From positions 1 through 10,233 of the forward strand of contig VKHC01000676.1 in assembly GCA_015143735.1 (NCBI GenBank): a stretch of 10,233 nucleotides of DNA. The letters run 5' to 3'. The translations under genes and the position numbers were made by a program. Each line of letters begins with the position of its first letter. Within the stretch, counting starts at the first letter, position 1. The DNA is from Synura sp. LO234KE (taxonomy: Eukaryota; Sar; Synurophyceae; Synurales; Mallomonadaceae). The notes below the pieces were generated by a model. The model was not told where the DNA came from and made no database searches. It saw nothing but the letters and a program-made list of their open reading frames with translations. Below, piece by piece: positions 1-8,523 of this stretch.

Positions 1-2013
1 AGTCCAATGCCATCCCCTACCAGTTCCGGATCTCCTGAGAAAGTGTTGGCTGCCAAGAGCGTGTTATTACTCAGCTCATTTCTGTCGCACCGAAGTATTG
101 AAATGACAAACCTATTGTCTCGAATCGCCTCGCAGAGTCAAGGCTGTGAGACGAGCCCGTTGTTTAGTAGGGTACTCATTGCCCTCTCTAGGATCCACAA
201 AGACTCGGGACAAATGCACCAGGTCGGTGTCTTGTGTCAACACTGTTTGTTTTCTCGCTGTACATGATGGCATAACATCTTCCTCTTCCTTCCTCGACAG
301 GTCCTCAAACTGACATCGGAATACATTAGCGACGTGGAGAGCTATTTCTGGACGATGATGCATTTGGACAAACACCCGTGTGAGCAAGACACGGGGACGA
401 AGTCCGTGTCCGAGATCTTAATTGCCACGCAACACTTTATGAGCGAATCCCATCGCTTGGTACAGATGCTTGCCCGCATGCTAGAGCTCATTATGTCTTT
501 GAGTGCATTCATTACGGACGCCCACCCCGAGTGCTCTCGATGGAGACGTGTGGTGTACGAACTGCGAATGTTTAATGCCGTGCTGAGCGACCTTCTTACA
601 CAGTGCTGCATTCGCCTAACAGACTTTAAGAAGAGGTGAGATAGAGCAAGAGCGAGCCGTTAGGTATCATCGATCCCTGTTAATCCGTCTGGAGTTGTAT
701 GAGTGATTCATGAACATCATCGACCAACCTAACACCTACGTAACGCTTTGCCTTGTGATGCTCCTTACAGTTTGGAATTCGTGGAGCTGAGTACAATCAT
801 CACAATCCCCTCCTCAGACTTCCTGGGCTTTCTCCCGCCCATACATAAGTTTATTGGAAGCTATTCTCGACTAGAGGCTGAAGAGCTGAAGATGCGGCAA
901 TTAATGGAAGCGGACGGACTCTTTCTCCCGTCGCCAAAGAACCCGCTATTCCTGCAACTGCTCTTAGCCGCCGCCGGAGCACTGGGTTGCATTCCCTCTC
1001 CGCCCACACTGCCCGGTCGCCAGAAGCTAAACGACAGCTGCACTTTGCTGCAATTACGCATGCTCACCCACGTGGGCGTCCTCTCCTTTGCCTTTATGTA
1101 CGGCTTCCACATCCAGCTGCCCCAGAATCTGACAGTTTCAGACGTATTTTACCAGTTACACGAGACTCTGCTATCATTGGACCCTATGATTTCTCTGGAT
1201 GAGAAACATTTCTTGTTTTCCTGTCAGTTTCGTTCACTATTTCGCATCGCCAACATTTGTCGGGACGCAGTGAAATGTTCGGTGTTAGACATTCAGTCCG
1301 GGGCTGAAATCGCTCGACTGGCTCTATCGTTGCTGCAGAGGTCGACTGTACGATTTGATTTAGCTGAATGCTACTTGTTCTGGACGAGCCAATTCGTATC
1401 TGAACTCAATAATTTGGAACACGAGGCGGTGAACCCTCCTGTGACTGTGATGGGCAATAGCGGCGCCGGTGGTAATCTGTCCGTTGCCCGAGCCCGACAC
1501 TCCTTCGGTACTGTGCCATTGACCTACACGGCGGTTTCGGCGATGGGAGGAGGAGCGGAAGGGCATCAGAATCAAAGCCAAAGCCACAACCATTTCCTCC
1601 TCCATAGTCAGGGAAATCAGCAGCATGGCAGTCTTGACCACGACGGTCATATGTCGGAAGGACAGGTACTGCTCGCTCACTTCCGATTCTTGTTCTTGTT
1701 AGCGGCTAGGCTGCTTCTTTTTTACCTCTTCTGCTGGTTTACTTTACGTTAGGCTACTGTAGCGCCGAGCGGTTTGTCCTCCCCACCCAGATGTGGAGAC
1801 GATGTTCCGATAGCGAGTGATGGAGGTGCTGATGACGCGGGCACAACGGGATCTAGAATCGAAATGCACGAATCTGACCTTTCACGAGGTGACTCTGCGG
1901 CTTCGACCGATCCAGACGTGTGGCGACATCGCTTAGAGTATGGGGCCGACGTGGGAGGAAGTGGACATCATGATTCGCTAGAACTCGCTGGCAGCGCGGC
2001 GGAACAAGTTTAG
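1..2013 (+). CDS. Unrecognised multi-exon helical protein, 3' part (join 1..222, 301..635, 771..1665, 1753..2013)
   Basis: I do not recognise the family. The reading frame is open from base 1, so the start codon lies upstream and the first visible exon is partial. Four exons join in one frame (phases 0, 2, 0) to give 570 residues and end at TAG 2011-2013. Residues about 1-185 are charged amphipathic helices with several Cys and His. Residues about 186-400 are a Leu/Phe-rich helical domain with two strongly hydrophobic segments near 243-260 (NPLFLQLLLAAAGALGC) and 284-303. Residues about 407-485 are low-complexity Gly/Ser/His/Gln/Asn, and 485-570 are an acidic Gly/Asp/Ser tail, both probably disordered. 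Helical repeats followed by a disordered tail would suit a scaffold or a regulatory domain such as the middle region of some transcription factors, but no diagnostic motif is visible, so this is only a guess. Base composition is richer in GC than the DNA to its right. No AATAAA was seen just after the stop. Confidence 0.85.
223..300 (+). other. Intron 1 (78 nt, GT-AG, phase 0)
   Basis: The donor is CAG|GTCGGT and the acceptor is CTCGACAG|GTC after a C/T-rich run; CATAAC at 271-276 could be the branch site. Removing it joins ...MHQ to VLKLTSEY... in frame. If retained, it stops translation at TGA 265-267. The coding-like composition on both sides supports the call. Confidence 0.8.
636..770 (+). 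other. Intron 2 (135 nt, GT-AG, phase 2)
   Basis: The donor is AAGAG|GTGAGA and the acceptor is TCCTTACAG|TTTGG. CTAAC at 729-733 is a good branch-site candidate about 40 nt before the acceptor. Splicing rebuilds a Ser codon (AG + T) and continues into LEFVELSTIITI. Retention gives TGA at 637-639 immediately. Confidence 0.8.
1666..1752 (+). other. Intron 3 (87 nt, GT-AG, phase 0)
   Basis: The donor is GGACAG|GTACTG; a long pyrimidine tract runs into ACGTTAG|GCTACT. I chose the acceptor at 1752 because it opens 86 further codons in the same frame with a Gly/Ser/Asp composition continuing the disordered region. Other AG sites at 1702, 1709 and 1790 give short tails (about 9-36 codons). Unspliced, the frame ends exactly at the acceptor TAG (1750-1752) after 28 very hydrophobic codons. 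Confidence 0.7.
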
Positions 2014-2760
2014 GATTGCCGAGTAACGAGGGTACAGCGCCCTCCCTTCTGGTGGAGCACCGTCCTTTCTAGCGAGACTCAATGATTTGATTAACATGGA
2101 AAAGCGTGAATGGTTCGAAATATCTGACTGCGGTTACCTGTACTGAAAGTTTGGGAACATGGAAAATAGTAGTATTACTCGAATTTTAACCAAATCATAA
2201 TCATCTTACTTTTTATCTGAGTGTACTAGACCTGCCTGTTCAAGACCATGCCCTCTACGATACGGATTACATTTATCGCCGAAAGTAGAGAATCAATATT
2301 AGTATTGCTGAATGTTCGCTGGCAAAAATATTGTCAAAAGCAAAGAATATTGGGAAGAGTTAGAAATAGCAGTATAGGATAGTTCTACTTACTAAAAAAT
2401 CAACACGTCGTAGTTGTGTAACTCATCTTCATATTTACTATCCAAAAGATTTTGAGGAAAACAAACAAGACCACTTGCTTGTGGTGCACCAATATAGCCA
2501 AGTGTCAAAACGGTCCAAATGATAGCACTATGCATAATTCCATCGGATGTCGTATATAGCGGAAGTCGTTGGTACTAGTGGCTTACAACCACATAAATAC
2601 TTCGTAGAAATTCAGATAAAAGGACGCCAAGTAGCCATTAACACCCCAACGATCTCCTTAGTATGGGAAAATTGTGGTTGTGAACACTTATGCTCTAAGT
2701 GATATACAAAAACCATAAAATTTCTCTGAATTACCACCCATATCACAGAATCATTAGGAA
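2014..2760. other. AT-rich intergenic stretch without a supportable gene
   Basis: Stop codons are frequent in all frames and no codon-usage continuity with the upstream gene is seen. A minus-strand stretch at about 2394-2763 reads with only a few stops and one apparent frame change. That is not enough to call a gene or pseudogene. The 3' untranslated region and polyadenylation site of the upstream gene should lie at its left end, but no canonical signal was found. Confidence 0.5.
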
Positions 2761-3430
2761 TTCATGCCTTGATCTATTGTCGTCCCGGATCTGTCCTGAC
2801 AGACTCCAACAATAACAGGGGAGCAACCTCGATTCAGGGGCCCAGGTAAATTTCCGGAGTTTGTCCTACGAGCCTCTCATAGCAGCCGAGTCCCAGTTTG
2901 ATTCTTCTCCCACCAAGGTCTCCTTACCATGCACACATCAGGCGAGCTTTGTGTCCAGAAGTTCCGTGGTCTCGAAGTTCTTGTCTGTCCGGCTGCGCTC
3001 CTAGGTCAAGTGCGAGGAGGCAAACTGGACTGCACCGTCTCGTCCTGACCCAGGAGATTATCACCCAGTCGATGAAAAATGCCTCCTCTAGGGCCTTTAT
3101 GATCTAGCGACGGAATCTGCCATGCACATTTATCCCCAAGCTCAAGATGACTACTTAATTTATTCCAGGGAGATGTCTCAGTGCCGTGGCAGTCTGTCAT
3201 AGATCCTTTGTGAACTGCGGTATTTGTGTTCGTAAAGGAAGTATGGCTGGAGTCGTTCTCCGACAATAACATTCACTCATGCCAGGAGTGTTTTGCGCTC
3301 GGCATACACCACTTTACGCCCGCCCTCTCGTACCGCCTGGGAGGATCGCTACTTCCGTAAGCGTAGACGTACTCCACACGGTACTACTAGTGAGAGTACC
3401 TCCTCTCACTACTTGCCCTTTTCATCCGGT
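2757..3430 (-). pseudogene. Possible decayed coding relic, probably part of the dispersed repeat family (copy A)
   Basis: Reading the minus strand from about 3385 down to 2757 in one frame meets only about three stops in some 205 codons, including an 88-codon ORF at 3272-3006. At its upstream end lie a GGCAAGT box (3411-3417) and GTGGAGTACG (3368-3377), which resemble the box and core of the better-supported copies at 4163, 5990 and 6355. An ATTATCACC triplet block (3057-3065, Gly-Asp-Asn on the minus strand) lies 346 nt from the box, almost the same spacing as in the copy near 9900 (345 nt). No protein family is recognised. The similarity is weak and the strand is not certain, as the plus strand is also fairly open here. 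Confidence 0.25.
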
Positions 3431-3825
3431 GTGCGTTGCAGAGAGTGCAGGACGCCGAGGCCAGTGCTATACTGCAAACAATACCTACTCATCCCCTTCC
3501 ACCTGAAGCGTTGCCATTTCAGTTTTCAGGCATCTCGATACCGACCTGCATTGTAAGCATTCCAATCACTCTTGGCGAGACAAGGTCCATACTGGTCAAT
3601 TGTTTGATATTGTGTACGTACGTACGTACAGTACCAATATCGCTACCACACAACTATTGAATGAGATCATAAAATCTTGACTACGATAGCGTGTTCGATG
3701 CAGCATTGCAAGAGCTACTGGGGGATATAAATTTTCAGTAGAACTTCACGTTTTACCTATAAGTTACGCGTCAGAAACGTGGTCTACTAGTACGTACAAA
3801 ATTTGCTCTTAATAGTATATTCAGC
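3431..3825. other. Unassigned stretch between repeats
   Basis: The left third is GC-richer and has several overlapping short ORFs on both strands (74-87 codons), none with recognisable motifs. The right part is AT-rich with a (GTAC)4 tract. No gene is supported. Confidence 0.4.
3614..3629. repeat. (GTAC)4 self-complementary microsatellite
   Basis: Four perfect GTAC units make a 16-bp palindrome. Shorter GTACGTAC copies occur at 3790-3797 and 6718-6725. Confidence 0.9.
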
Positions 3826-3925
3826 ATGAAATATTCAACAAATCCTCTATATAAAATCGCTCAGCGAACTGAACTGAATCCAAAAAGTACAATATATGCT
3901 CTATAACTGTAGTTTCATCGAAAGT
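3826..3925 (+). repeat. Imperfect direct repeat 1, left copy (~100 bp)
   Basis: It aligns with 4007-4103, with shared landmarks in the same order: ATGA.A.TTTCAACAA, GCTCAGC.AA, GAACTGAAT/GAGCTGAAT, AATATATGCT.TATAAC and GAAAGT. The offset falls from 181 to 178 nt along the repeat, so only a few bases of indel separate the copies. CACGTTTTA lies upstream of both (3748 and 3977), suggesting that homology extends leftwards with about 50 nt more in this copy. Confidence 0.8.
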
Positions 3926-4006
3926 GGGAGAAAAGCTAACCCTAACTTGTACACGTCACTAGTGCAGCTACGTTCGCACGTTTTATCCCCGTTCTCGCAA
4001 CCTACC

Positions 4007-4103
4007 ATGAGACTTTCAACAAAATATATTTAGAAGTGCTCAGCTAAGTGAGCTGAATTCAAAGAGTATAATATATGCTATATAACTTTTATTTTTTGAA
4101 AGT
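4007..4103 (+). repeat. Imperfect direct repeat 1, right copy (~100 bp)
   Basis: Partner of 3826-3925. The AATATATGCT.TATAAC block is nearly identical. No open frame is shared, so this looks like non-coding repeat or a tandem duplication remnant. Confidence 0.8.
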
Positions 4104-4162
4104 TATGTATTGGTACCGGTTTTTTGAGAAATACCAGCAAACTGAAGTGAGAATGCTTTTGG

Positions 4163-4290
4163 TTGGGATGTCGTTGCATACTCAAACTCTCCCTAGGGGA
4201 GGAATTTCCCTTGCCGTCGGGCATGAGGCCTTCTCCTCTTGCCCCTACTCGGTCACGGAACTTGCCGTTGGGTACGTAGGGGTACTCATT
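4163..4290 (-). repeat. Dispersed repeat family, copy B (minus)
   Basis: The core at 4165-4183 matches 6005-6023 at 18 of 19 bases. On the minus strand it reads Glu-Tyr-Ala-Thr-Thr-Ser, as copy C does. Further out, GGCAAGT (4260-4266 on minus) and a purine-rich GAGGAGAAGG stretch match the equivalent positions of copy C. The 22 bases at 4245-4266 match 9967-9988 at 17 positions. The copy is broken by a stop just before the core and fades into AT-rich DNA below about 4150. The encoded protein, if any, is not recognised. Confidence 0.65.
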
Positions 4291-4304
4291 TACTTCATGT
4301 TGTA

Positions 4305-5300
4305 ATGTTGCAGTCTCGACCCTTCCGGATGACTTTACATTCCTTTGCCCTTTGCAATAAATAACTACTGAATTTTCGGCAAATATCTCAAAGAAAGTTC
4401 AAATCGCGCACGTTAGAAAACAAAAGAAGATTAATCTATTGATATCAAAAAATTTAAAATATTAAAATTTCGCGGTCCGACCGCCTCTTGATCATATAGT
4501 CCTCTGTTTTTTTTCCAACGATTTCGAGTTTTATTTTTGCCAGGAAGATGTGGCGCTGGCAACAATAATCCCGTTCTTAGTGGTGTAGCTATAGTTTCTT
4601 TGAGTGTCAGGTCGCATGAGCGAGCCCCTATATGGACGAACTTCAAGGGAGTGCAGGGTTTTCCAAAAAGAAGTAAGGATTTCGCTATGAAGAGTGAGCA
4701 CTGCAAATCGTTCCAGGTGACCACCCGGATCATTTTTTAGAGAATATTCAATACTCGCCAAAAGTGTGTTTCTCAAGGGAACAGGGAAGCGGCGCAGTAG
4801 TCTAAATGAGATCTTACGCCTAAACAAGCACCAGTTGCGAGTCAAGTTGTACCCCACAGGGCTCATCAAGAGCGCCTTGTTCTAAAATTGTGCTTCAAGA
4901 GCCCCTGTTGTGCAATCAGGATGTGGGGAGGATGGAGCAAGATTAGTAACTCGTTCGATCCGTGTTAGTATGTAGTTTAAACCAAAATCGAATATTTTGA
5001 AATCACGGCTCAGCCCTACTCGGTGATATTAGCGAGTATTAAAGCAAGCACGAAATTGTAGAATGATACAAAAAGATTTGTTAGTATATCAAGTAGTAGT
5101 TCAGCCGCTGTGACCCAGCTCCTGTGCTTTTTACCCACTTACAATTGTGCTGGAGTGTGCTAACAATACGGTAGAAGCAGGATGAGACGCTCCATCGATG
5201 AGGCGTACGCCAAATTTTGTTGGTAAAACACGGAGAGATAGCAAACCACTTTGACTTTAAGTTTCTGTTAGAAAATCAGAGTTCAATGCTATCTTCTTAG
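4305..5300. other. Unassigned stretch with low-stop minus-strand frames
   Basis: No gene is supported. The longest ORF in the window's intergenic part, 112 codons at 4869-4531 on the minus strand, starts at a TTG. Its frame extends upstream to about 4990 with a single stop (about 150 codons in total). The plus strand has a competing 67-codon ORF at 4537-4740. Neither shows a known motif. This could be decayed coding DNA or chance. Confidence 0.3.
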
Positions 5301-5989
5301 GGCTTTTGAAGGTATTGCAAATACTCAAAGTTTGGTCCTGTAAAACTTTCCCAACAGTTCCCATTCAGCGAAAGGATAGCCGGTATATCCAGCTGACTGG
5401 GCAGCTCACTCTTTCACGTATCAGATTTCAGGCCATTCTTGCGACAAATACCGGACCTTCTTTATTATCTCCAGCTGCTCGTAGAATGTTTCTCGTTTTG
5501 ACGTTTTCCCTCCCAGCGGGGATAACTTTCCTCCTACATCTTACAGACCTAGGCAACTCTCGCGATTGAATATAAGTTTAGGCACCGATATGGTGTTGTT
5601 AGTGTGTCTCATGGGTGGAAATTATGAACATGTTCTGAATTGAAATTCTTCTACTCATGGGGATATTCCCAGCAATAATGCTTCGTCTTGTCTACGCCAG
5701 CTACACCAAAATGTCCCCGGCGGACATAGTGGCATCGGTCAGATGCAATTTCCCGTATTCCTCTCTCTGGATTTCATCGGGATTTCAACACCAGCTTGCG
5801 TTCCACGGCGGTCTATGCGGCCCTTAAGATGACTTCATTTTCCTTGATGTACGCTGATATAGCCATTGTTGTTTTGATCCCGCCATTCCCTGACGGATAG
5901 AAGCTGTCACCGTAGCCCAGCACTCTCTCACGGCAAGCATTTCTTCGTTAAGTGGTGAGGTGTTACCCCAAGAACCCCTTTTAGTAATC
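5301..5989. other. Unassigned stretch beside copy C
   Basis: An 87-codon ORF at 5306-5569 (+) and the minus-strand frame from copy C both cross it, with no recognisable domain. ATTATCTCC (5464-5472) recurs exactly at 9629-9637 and may mark a shared, more distant part of the repeat family. No gene is called. Confidence 0.3.
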
Positions 5990-6117
5990 CCATACCACTT
6001 ATAGGGGATGTCGTTGCGTACTCCGCACTCAAACCGGTGGAGACAATTTTCTTCTACGACGTCGCTGGCCTCCTCCCTGACCCGTTCAGTCCCGGGACTT
6101 GCCACCAGTAGGCGCAT
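5990..6117 (-). repeat. Dispersed repeat family, copy C (minus)
   Basis: It contains the 19-bp core (6005-6023; 18/19 with copy B, and 17/19 for 6004-6022 against copy D) and the box GGCAAGT on the minus strand (6097-6103), followed by a GGGAGGAGG run. The core reads Glu-Tyr-Ala-Thr-Thr-Ser-Pro in one minus frame. A different minus frame holds a 97-codon ORF (6117-5824) with no recognised motif. The two frames cannot both be ancestral; the Tyr-Ala-Thr-Thr-Ser frame is the one shared between copies. Confidence 0.65.
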
Positions 6118-6125
6118 GGGAGATG

Positions 6126-6249
6126 CTTAATTAGTAGACCGATTAACTGAGAACAGATTTTTTAGAATATTCGAGATCTTAATTGGCATAGTTAGCCAAT
6201 AAGCAGGAGTAAAACAACTACTAATTAAAGATGTCAACTAATTAAGATC
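6126..6249. repeat. AT-rich centre with perfect 10-11 bp inverted repeats
   Basis: Perfect inverted pairs are: CTTAATTAGT 6126-6135 with ACTAATTAAG 6237-6246; TTAATTAGTAG 6127-6137 with CTACTAATTAA 6218-6228; and GATCTTAATT 6175-6184 with AATTAAGATC 6240-6249. They overlap, so only some could pair at a time. They lie between copies C and D of the dispersed family, which point away from each other. Confidence 0.75.
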
Positions 6250-6354
6250 CAGCACGCCCCCGCGTATCAAATCACAAAACTCGCCAATAAAAGCATCACT
6301 ATCATCTTCTTGATAATATTTTACCGTGTTTGCTGCTGTGCGACCAAGCGAACA

Positions 6355-6445
6355 TCAAGGCGAGTGGGGAAGGGGGAGGAGACCACAGCGGAGAAAAGAC
6401 CTCCTCCAGGGCTGGTTAGTACGCAACAACTTCCCCAACTGAGAG
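6355..6445 (+). repeat. Dispersed repeat family, copy D (plus)
   Basis: This is the same family in inverted orientation to copies B and C. A GGCGAGT box (6359-6365) is followed by a GGGGGAGGAG run and the core AGTACGCAACAACTTCCCC (6418-6436). On the plus strand the core reads stop-Tyr-Ala-Thr-Thr-Ser-Pro, then stays open for about 45 codons without a recognised motif. The stop stands where copies B and C have Glu (GAG to TAG). Confidence 0.6.
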
Positions 6446-6723
6446 ATTTTGTCCTATGGCCTTTAGATCATCGATGTCTAAGCCATTAAAAGTGCATGGT
6501 GTGGTATCGCCCCCGGCTTTTTGCACTTGCCGATCAATTAAAAATTGTGCAACGCCCAGTTCACTTCATCTATAGAGGCTACAACTATCCTGGCAATTCA
6601 CTTGCATTATTAAAATGTTCTTCTTAGAGGACTAGCTGAGTGTACAGAAGTGTACTGACGTCATAAGTAAATTGCTAGGGATGTAAATAAACATACGCGC
6701 TGTATACTTATGTGCAAGTACGT
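6446..6723. other. Unassigned stretch between copy D and the tandem array
   Basis: The left part continues the open plus-strand frame from copy D to about 6570. A TGACGTCA palindrome is at 6656-6663. No gene is supported. Confidence 0.35.
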
Positions 6724-6887
6724 ACACCCCAATATTATATATTTCTGAAAGCTTTCAAAGAACCGACTATTCTATGAAAGCAATCAATATACGATCTCAA
6801 CAGGTCACCAAGCAAGCCTGATATGGTCATAGGTCGGTCGGTAGGGACGCACGTAGTTACCTCCTGTGTATATGTAGGTGTGTACTT

Positions 6888-6932
6888 ATATTTTTGTGTA
6901 CACTCTATTTAGGGACCTACACCCAAAAATAT
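6888..6932. repeat. Inverted repeat with 2-nt bulge inside the array
   Basis: ATATTTTTGTGTA (6888-6900) faces TACACCCAAAAATAT (6918-6932), complementary except for two extra bases, around a 17-nt loop. It sits at the junction of array units 1 and 2. Confidence 0.6.
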
Positions 6933-7048
6933 GAAATATACCTATATGCTTTTTAAGTAGTGATATAGTATCTATTAAAACAAGCTGTTTACGATCTCAA
7001 CGTGATATATTGCCTCAGTCTGACGTTCATAACTCAGTCGCTGGGGCC

Positions 7049-7071
7049 GTACATGACATATGTATATGTAC
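7049..7071. repeat. Short palindrome GTACAT...ATGTAC
   Basis: A 23-bp near-palindrome in unit 2 of the tandem array has perfect 6-bp arms and an AT-rich centre. Confidence 0.55.
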
Positions 7072-7250
7072 TGCGTATAGTATAATGTACCTTGACACCC
7101 AAATACAAGAAATATGTATGGGCGCTTTCTAAGTACTTATACATCTATAAAAACGTGAGAATAGTAATCTCGACAGGTTACCGACCCAACATGACATTGG
7201 GCCGTACATATGAACTTATTATTATGTGCCAATTTTAAATTTTCATAACT

Positions 7251-8240
7251 TCTTGACACTGAACTTGTAGAGGTTGGAGTACCCTAGTGAGTTGAGGTGG
7301 CAGTGTGCTGTTCTCCTCCTACTCTAAAGTAGGCTTGGAGCGTATTATAGCACCGGCTCAAATGGTACCACAAATAATACTGGAAAGGCGACAACAAAGT
7401 AGTTAGACTCTGTTCTGCATGCCTAGCATACTCAAGATAATATTTGCCAGGTGCTTATTTTGTGCAAGAACTGGAAAAAAAGGGTAGTGCTGGACAATAG
7501 CAAGAGCGCAAGGGACGGCCAAGCCAGGTTGAACAAGCAAGGAAAATAAAGTAAGGAAGCCCCAAAAAATTTCAGGTGTCAAATTATGATCGAGGAGACG
7601 CGAACAGATGAGGTGACAGGAATTAAAATGGCAACTTTTATGAGAGTTCATAACCACTTTGTTGTTGAACGTATGGGATTTACACGTAAACTAGGGTAAA
7701 CTAGGAGAGGATCTGCTATTTTGCGCCACATGCTTTGGGAATCATTCATAAAAATACTACGACGCGAAAGGTTTAAGTCGAAGAGAGGAAGGAAATAGAT
7801 AAGCTTGGCTGTCCTCCTAATAGGGCAGGTTTTTGTTATAATGAAAATTTATTGTGAGTTCGTACGGTTGTAGATTGGTCAGGCAAATATGGCTACTCAG
7901 ATGAGAATACAATTCTAGCATCTGTAGGAGTACAAAGCAACCATATTCACCGTTACTACCACTTTTATCTGAAATGGTGAATTTTCCCGCTCCAAATGCC
8001 TTTGATAATTTTTGGGTGACGTTTTTAGAAAGCCGTGATGCGGTGGTCATTTTGAGCAATTTTTTCCCGGTCTATCATGATCCCTATTAACTAGAACAGA
8101 AATGAAAAACAAAAAGAAGTTCGGTTAACGATGGGTTAAGGGAATGGCAAGCAGTTAACAACCTCTTTTGGTCGGAAAGGTATTCCAGAAAGTCTCCTCT
8201 TTGTAAAAGCAGGACAGCTACAAGTCCGGTGAGCTGTGCA
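7251..8240. other. Unassigned stretch
   Basis: No gene is supported. Minus ORFs at 7403-7657 (84 codons) and 7817-8059 (80 codons, TTG start) and a plus-strand frame at about 7424-7697 with one internal stop are open but lack motifs. Their lengths are within chance range. The 7403-7657 region is open on both strands, which argues against reading either as real. Confidence 0.35.
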
Positions 8241-8339
8241 TACCCGTACCCTTTAAAGCTGTAGAGGAGCTCACCAGCTCGGCGAATCATCTAAACGCAA
8301 GCTCAAAATGTTTTGTCCCGGACTATCGGGAAATTGCCT
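8241..8339 (+). repeat. Direct repeat 2, left copy (~100 bp)
   Basis: It aligns with 8524-8674. Shared blocks in order are: TACCCG..CCCT, AAGCTGTAGA, GCTCACCAG, GCGAATCATCTAAA, AATGTTTTGT.CCGG and ATCGGGAAA.TGCCT. On the minus strand the central block reads Met-Ile-Arg-Arg-Ala-Gly-Glu, with Thr for Ala in the other copy, the start of a 67-codon ORF (8290-8087) without recognised function. Confidence 0.8.
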
Positions 8340-8523
8340 CATCACCGAATTGGAGGAATTATAATCTAGAAGATTGAATTGTTTCAGTGCACTATGCTGT
8401 GATAGTGTTTGAATAATTTTTTGACTACGACCTAAATTTTATAAATCAATATTTTTGCAAGGTTCGTCTTTCTAATAGCAAAATAAATACTATACCGAAA
8501 TCTCGAACACCGTAAGGTTCGCC

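Larger units (their letters stand above)
6724..7250 (+). repeat. Degenerate tandem array, three units of ~175-200 bp
   Basis: Unit starts are marked by ACACCC followed by A/T-rich AAATAT at 6724, 6919 and 7095. In each unit a GCTTTC/T..AA block follows, then ATCTCAACA/ATCTCGACA (6794, 6994, 7167), then a GACAT/GATAT-GGGC-GTACAT stretch. GGCCGTACAT is shared by units 2 and 3. The offsets (195 and 176 nt between starts; 200 and 173 between ATCTC blocks) show indels. The third unit is truncated. No open frame is conserved, so this resembles worn satellite or duplicated non-coding repeat. Confidence 0.75.

Noticed and set aside
1360-1680. 106-codon minus-strand ORF
   Set aside because: It lies wholly inside exon 3 of the plus-strand gene and is its shadow.
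2112-2122. GGTTCGAAA resembling a tRNA B box
   Set aside because: No A box at a suitable distance and no foldable acceptor or anticodon stems around it.
3436-3660. Plus-strand frame vaguely like the middle of a retroviral-type protease, with a short resemblance between 3527-3550 and 5773-5796
   Set aside because: No Asp-Thr/Ser-Gly catalytic motif, and the matching stretch (16 of 24 bases) is too short to trust.
3933-3942. Telomere-like CTAACCCTAA
   Set aside because: Only one to two units, within ordinary AT-rich sequence; no array.
6656-6663. TGACGTCA palindrome, a bZIP/CRE-type site
   Set aside because: A single 8-bp match with no promoter or gene beside it is not evidence of regulation.
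7403-7657. 84-codon minus-strand ORF with hydrophobic run
   Set aside because: The opposite strand is also open over most of it, no splice context or motif is visible, and the length is expected by chance.
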